A stretch of DNA of 28,129 bases from CAVTHK01 sp964552235 (GTDB lineage: Bacteria > Spirochaetota > Spirochaetia > SZUA-6 > CAVTHK01): NCBI GenBank assembly GCA_964552235.1, contig CAZKGO010000065.1, positions 1 through 28,129 on the forward strand, read 5' to 3'. The notes beneath the pieces were generated by a model that ran no database searches, was not told the origin of the DNA, and was given only the letters and a program-made list of their open reading frames with translations. Positions 27,993 to 28,129 of this stretch are shown here, piece by piece; the stretch's first letter is position 1; the number at the start of each line of letters is the position of its first letter. Made by a program: the position numbers and the translations under genes.

Positions 27993-28129
27993 TTACGGGT
28001 CCAGCACGCCGCTGATCGCCAGGTCGTAGTCCGGTCTGCTGCCGTCCCACTGCGGGTAGTTGGTCTCGGGGCCCAGCTCGAGGCCCCGCTCATCCGCCCA
28101 CTCCTGCATCCAGCCGACAGCGTCGTCCA
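27993..28129 (-). CDS. 3' end of an unidentified gene at the right edge
   Basis: On the minus strand the last 45 codons of a frame enter from the right edge and end at TAA 27995-27993. They read AVGWMQEWADERGLELGPE then TNYPQWDGSRPDYDLAISG and VLDP. The composition is protein-like (Trp, Tyr, Asp, acidic), and the W-E-R-G-LELGP to YDLAI pattern recalls the end of GyrI-like effector-binding domains found in AraC and MerR regulators. The piece is too short for a firm assignment. Confidence 0.5.
   Translation of the reverse strand, partial: DDAVGWMQEWADERGLELGPETNYPQWDGSRPDYDLAISGVLDP

Noticed and set aside
1..28129. CRISPR arrays, tRNA genes, rRNA genes, insertion sequences or phage genes
   Set aside because: No regularly spaced repeats, cloverleaf sequences, rRNA motifs, transposase-like or phage-like frames were found on either strand.

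Overview
The window is about 28 kb of very GC-rich bacterial chromosome. It most likely comes from an environmental member of the Spirochaetota. The best clue is the sugar-binding protein at 19141, whose signal peptide ends LLFAGG, a form I associate with spirochaete exported proteins. The chromate-transporter remnant and the PaaI-type thioesterase also resemble spirochaete versions as I remember them. Taxonomy is inference. I see no rRNA, tRNA, CRISPR array, prophage or recognisable insertion sequence.

Left part (1-7.4 kb): a possible gene start running off the left edge, a flavodoxin/thioesterase pair (the thioesterase carries an in-frame TGA), an EamA exporter, a decayed chrA, a broken SEC-C/pRiA4b-type gene, a large sugar isomerase of the arabinose/fucose isomerase type, a broken GH92-like glycosidase, and a small P-loop kinase-like protein.

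Middle (7.4-16.9 kb): a 594-base non-coding stretch ends in a strong promoter with a palindrome. It precedes a dicarboxylate/amino-acid:cation symporter translationally coupled to a threonine-aldolase-type PLP enzyme, so uptake and cleavage of a hydroxy-amino acid is likely. A GNAT remnant and a DNA-alkylation-repair protein follow. Next come an inositol-dehydrogenase-like oxidoreductase, a chimeric remnant joining a corrinoid-methyltransferase fragment to a gutted D-2-hydroxyacid dehydrogenase, an aldo/keto reductase and an aminoglycoside-phosphotransferase-like kinase. On the minus strand lie remnants of a second Gfo/Idh oxidoreductase and of an endonuclease/exonuclease/phosphatase protein. 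At least nine genes between 0.7 and 16.8 kb are broken by nonsense codons, frameshifts or internal deletions; I found none to the right of 16.9 kb.

Right part (16.9-28.1 kb): an exported M20 amidohydrolase with promoter and terminator, a minimal ABC-type ATPase, and a sugar ABC importer (binding protein plus two permeases, no ATPase gene). Then comes the most interesting locus. An ECF sigma factor precedes a zinc-finger anti-sigma factor whose extracytoplasmic part is a CBM48/AMPK-type glycan-binding module, followed by two secreted helical proteins and an outer-membrane beta-barrel candidate. A sigma-W-like promoter motif lies upstream and suggests autoregulation. The window ends with a DUF2271 protein, a divergent ChrB-domain chromate-resistance protein, a VapBC-like toxin-antitoxin pair and the 3' end of another gene.

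Promoters resembling TTGACA/TATAAT can be read in front of many intact genes. In five cases the -10 box sits only 6-10 bases before the start codon, so leaderless transcripts look common in this organism.
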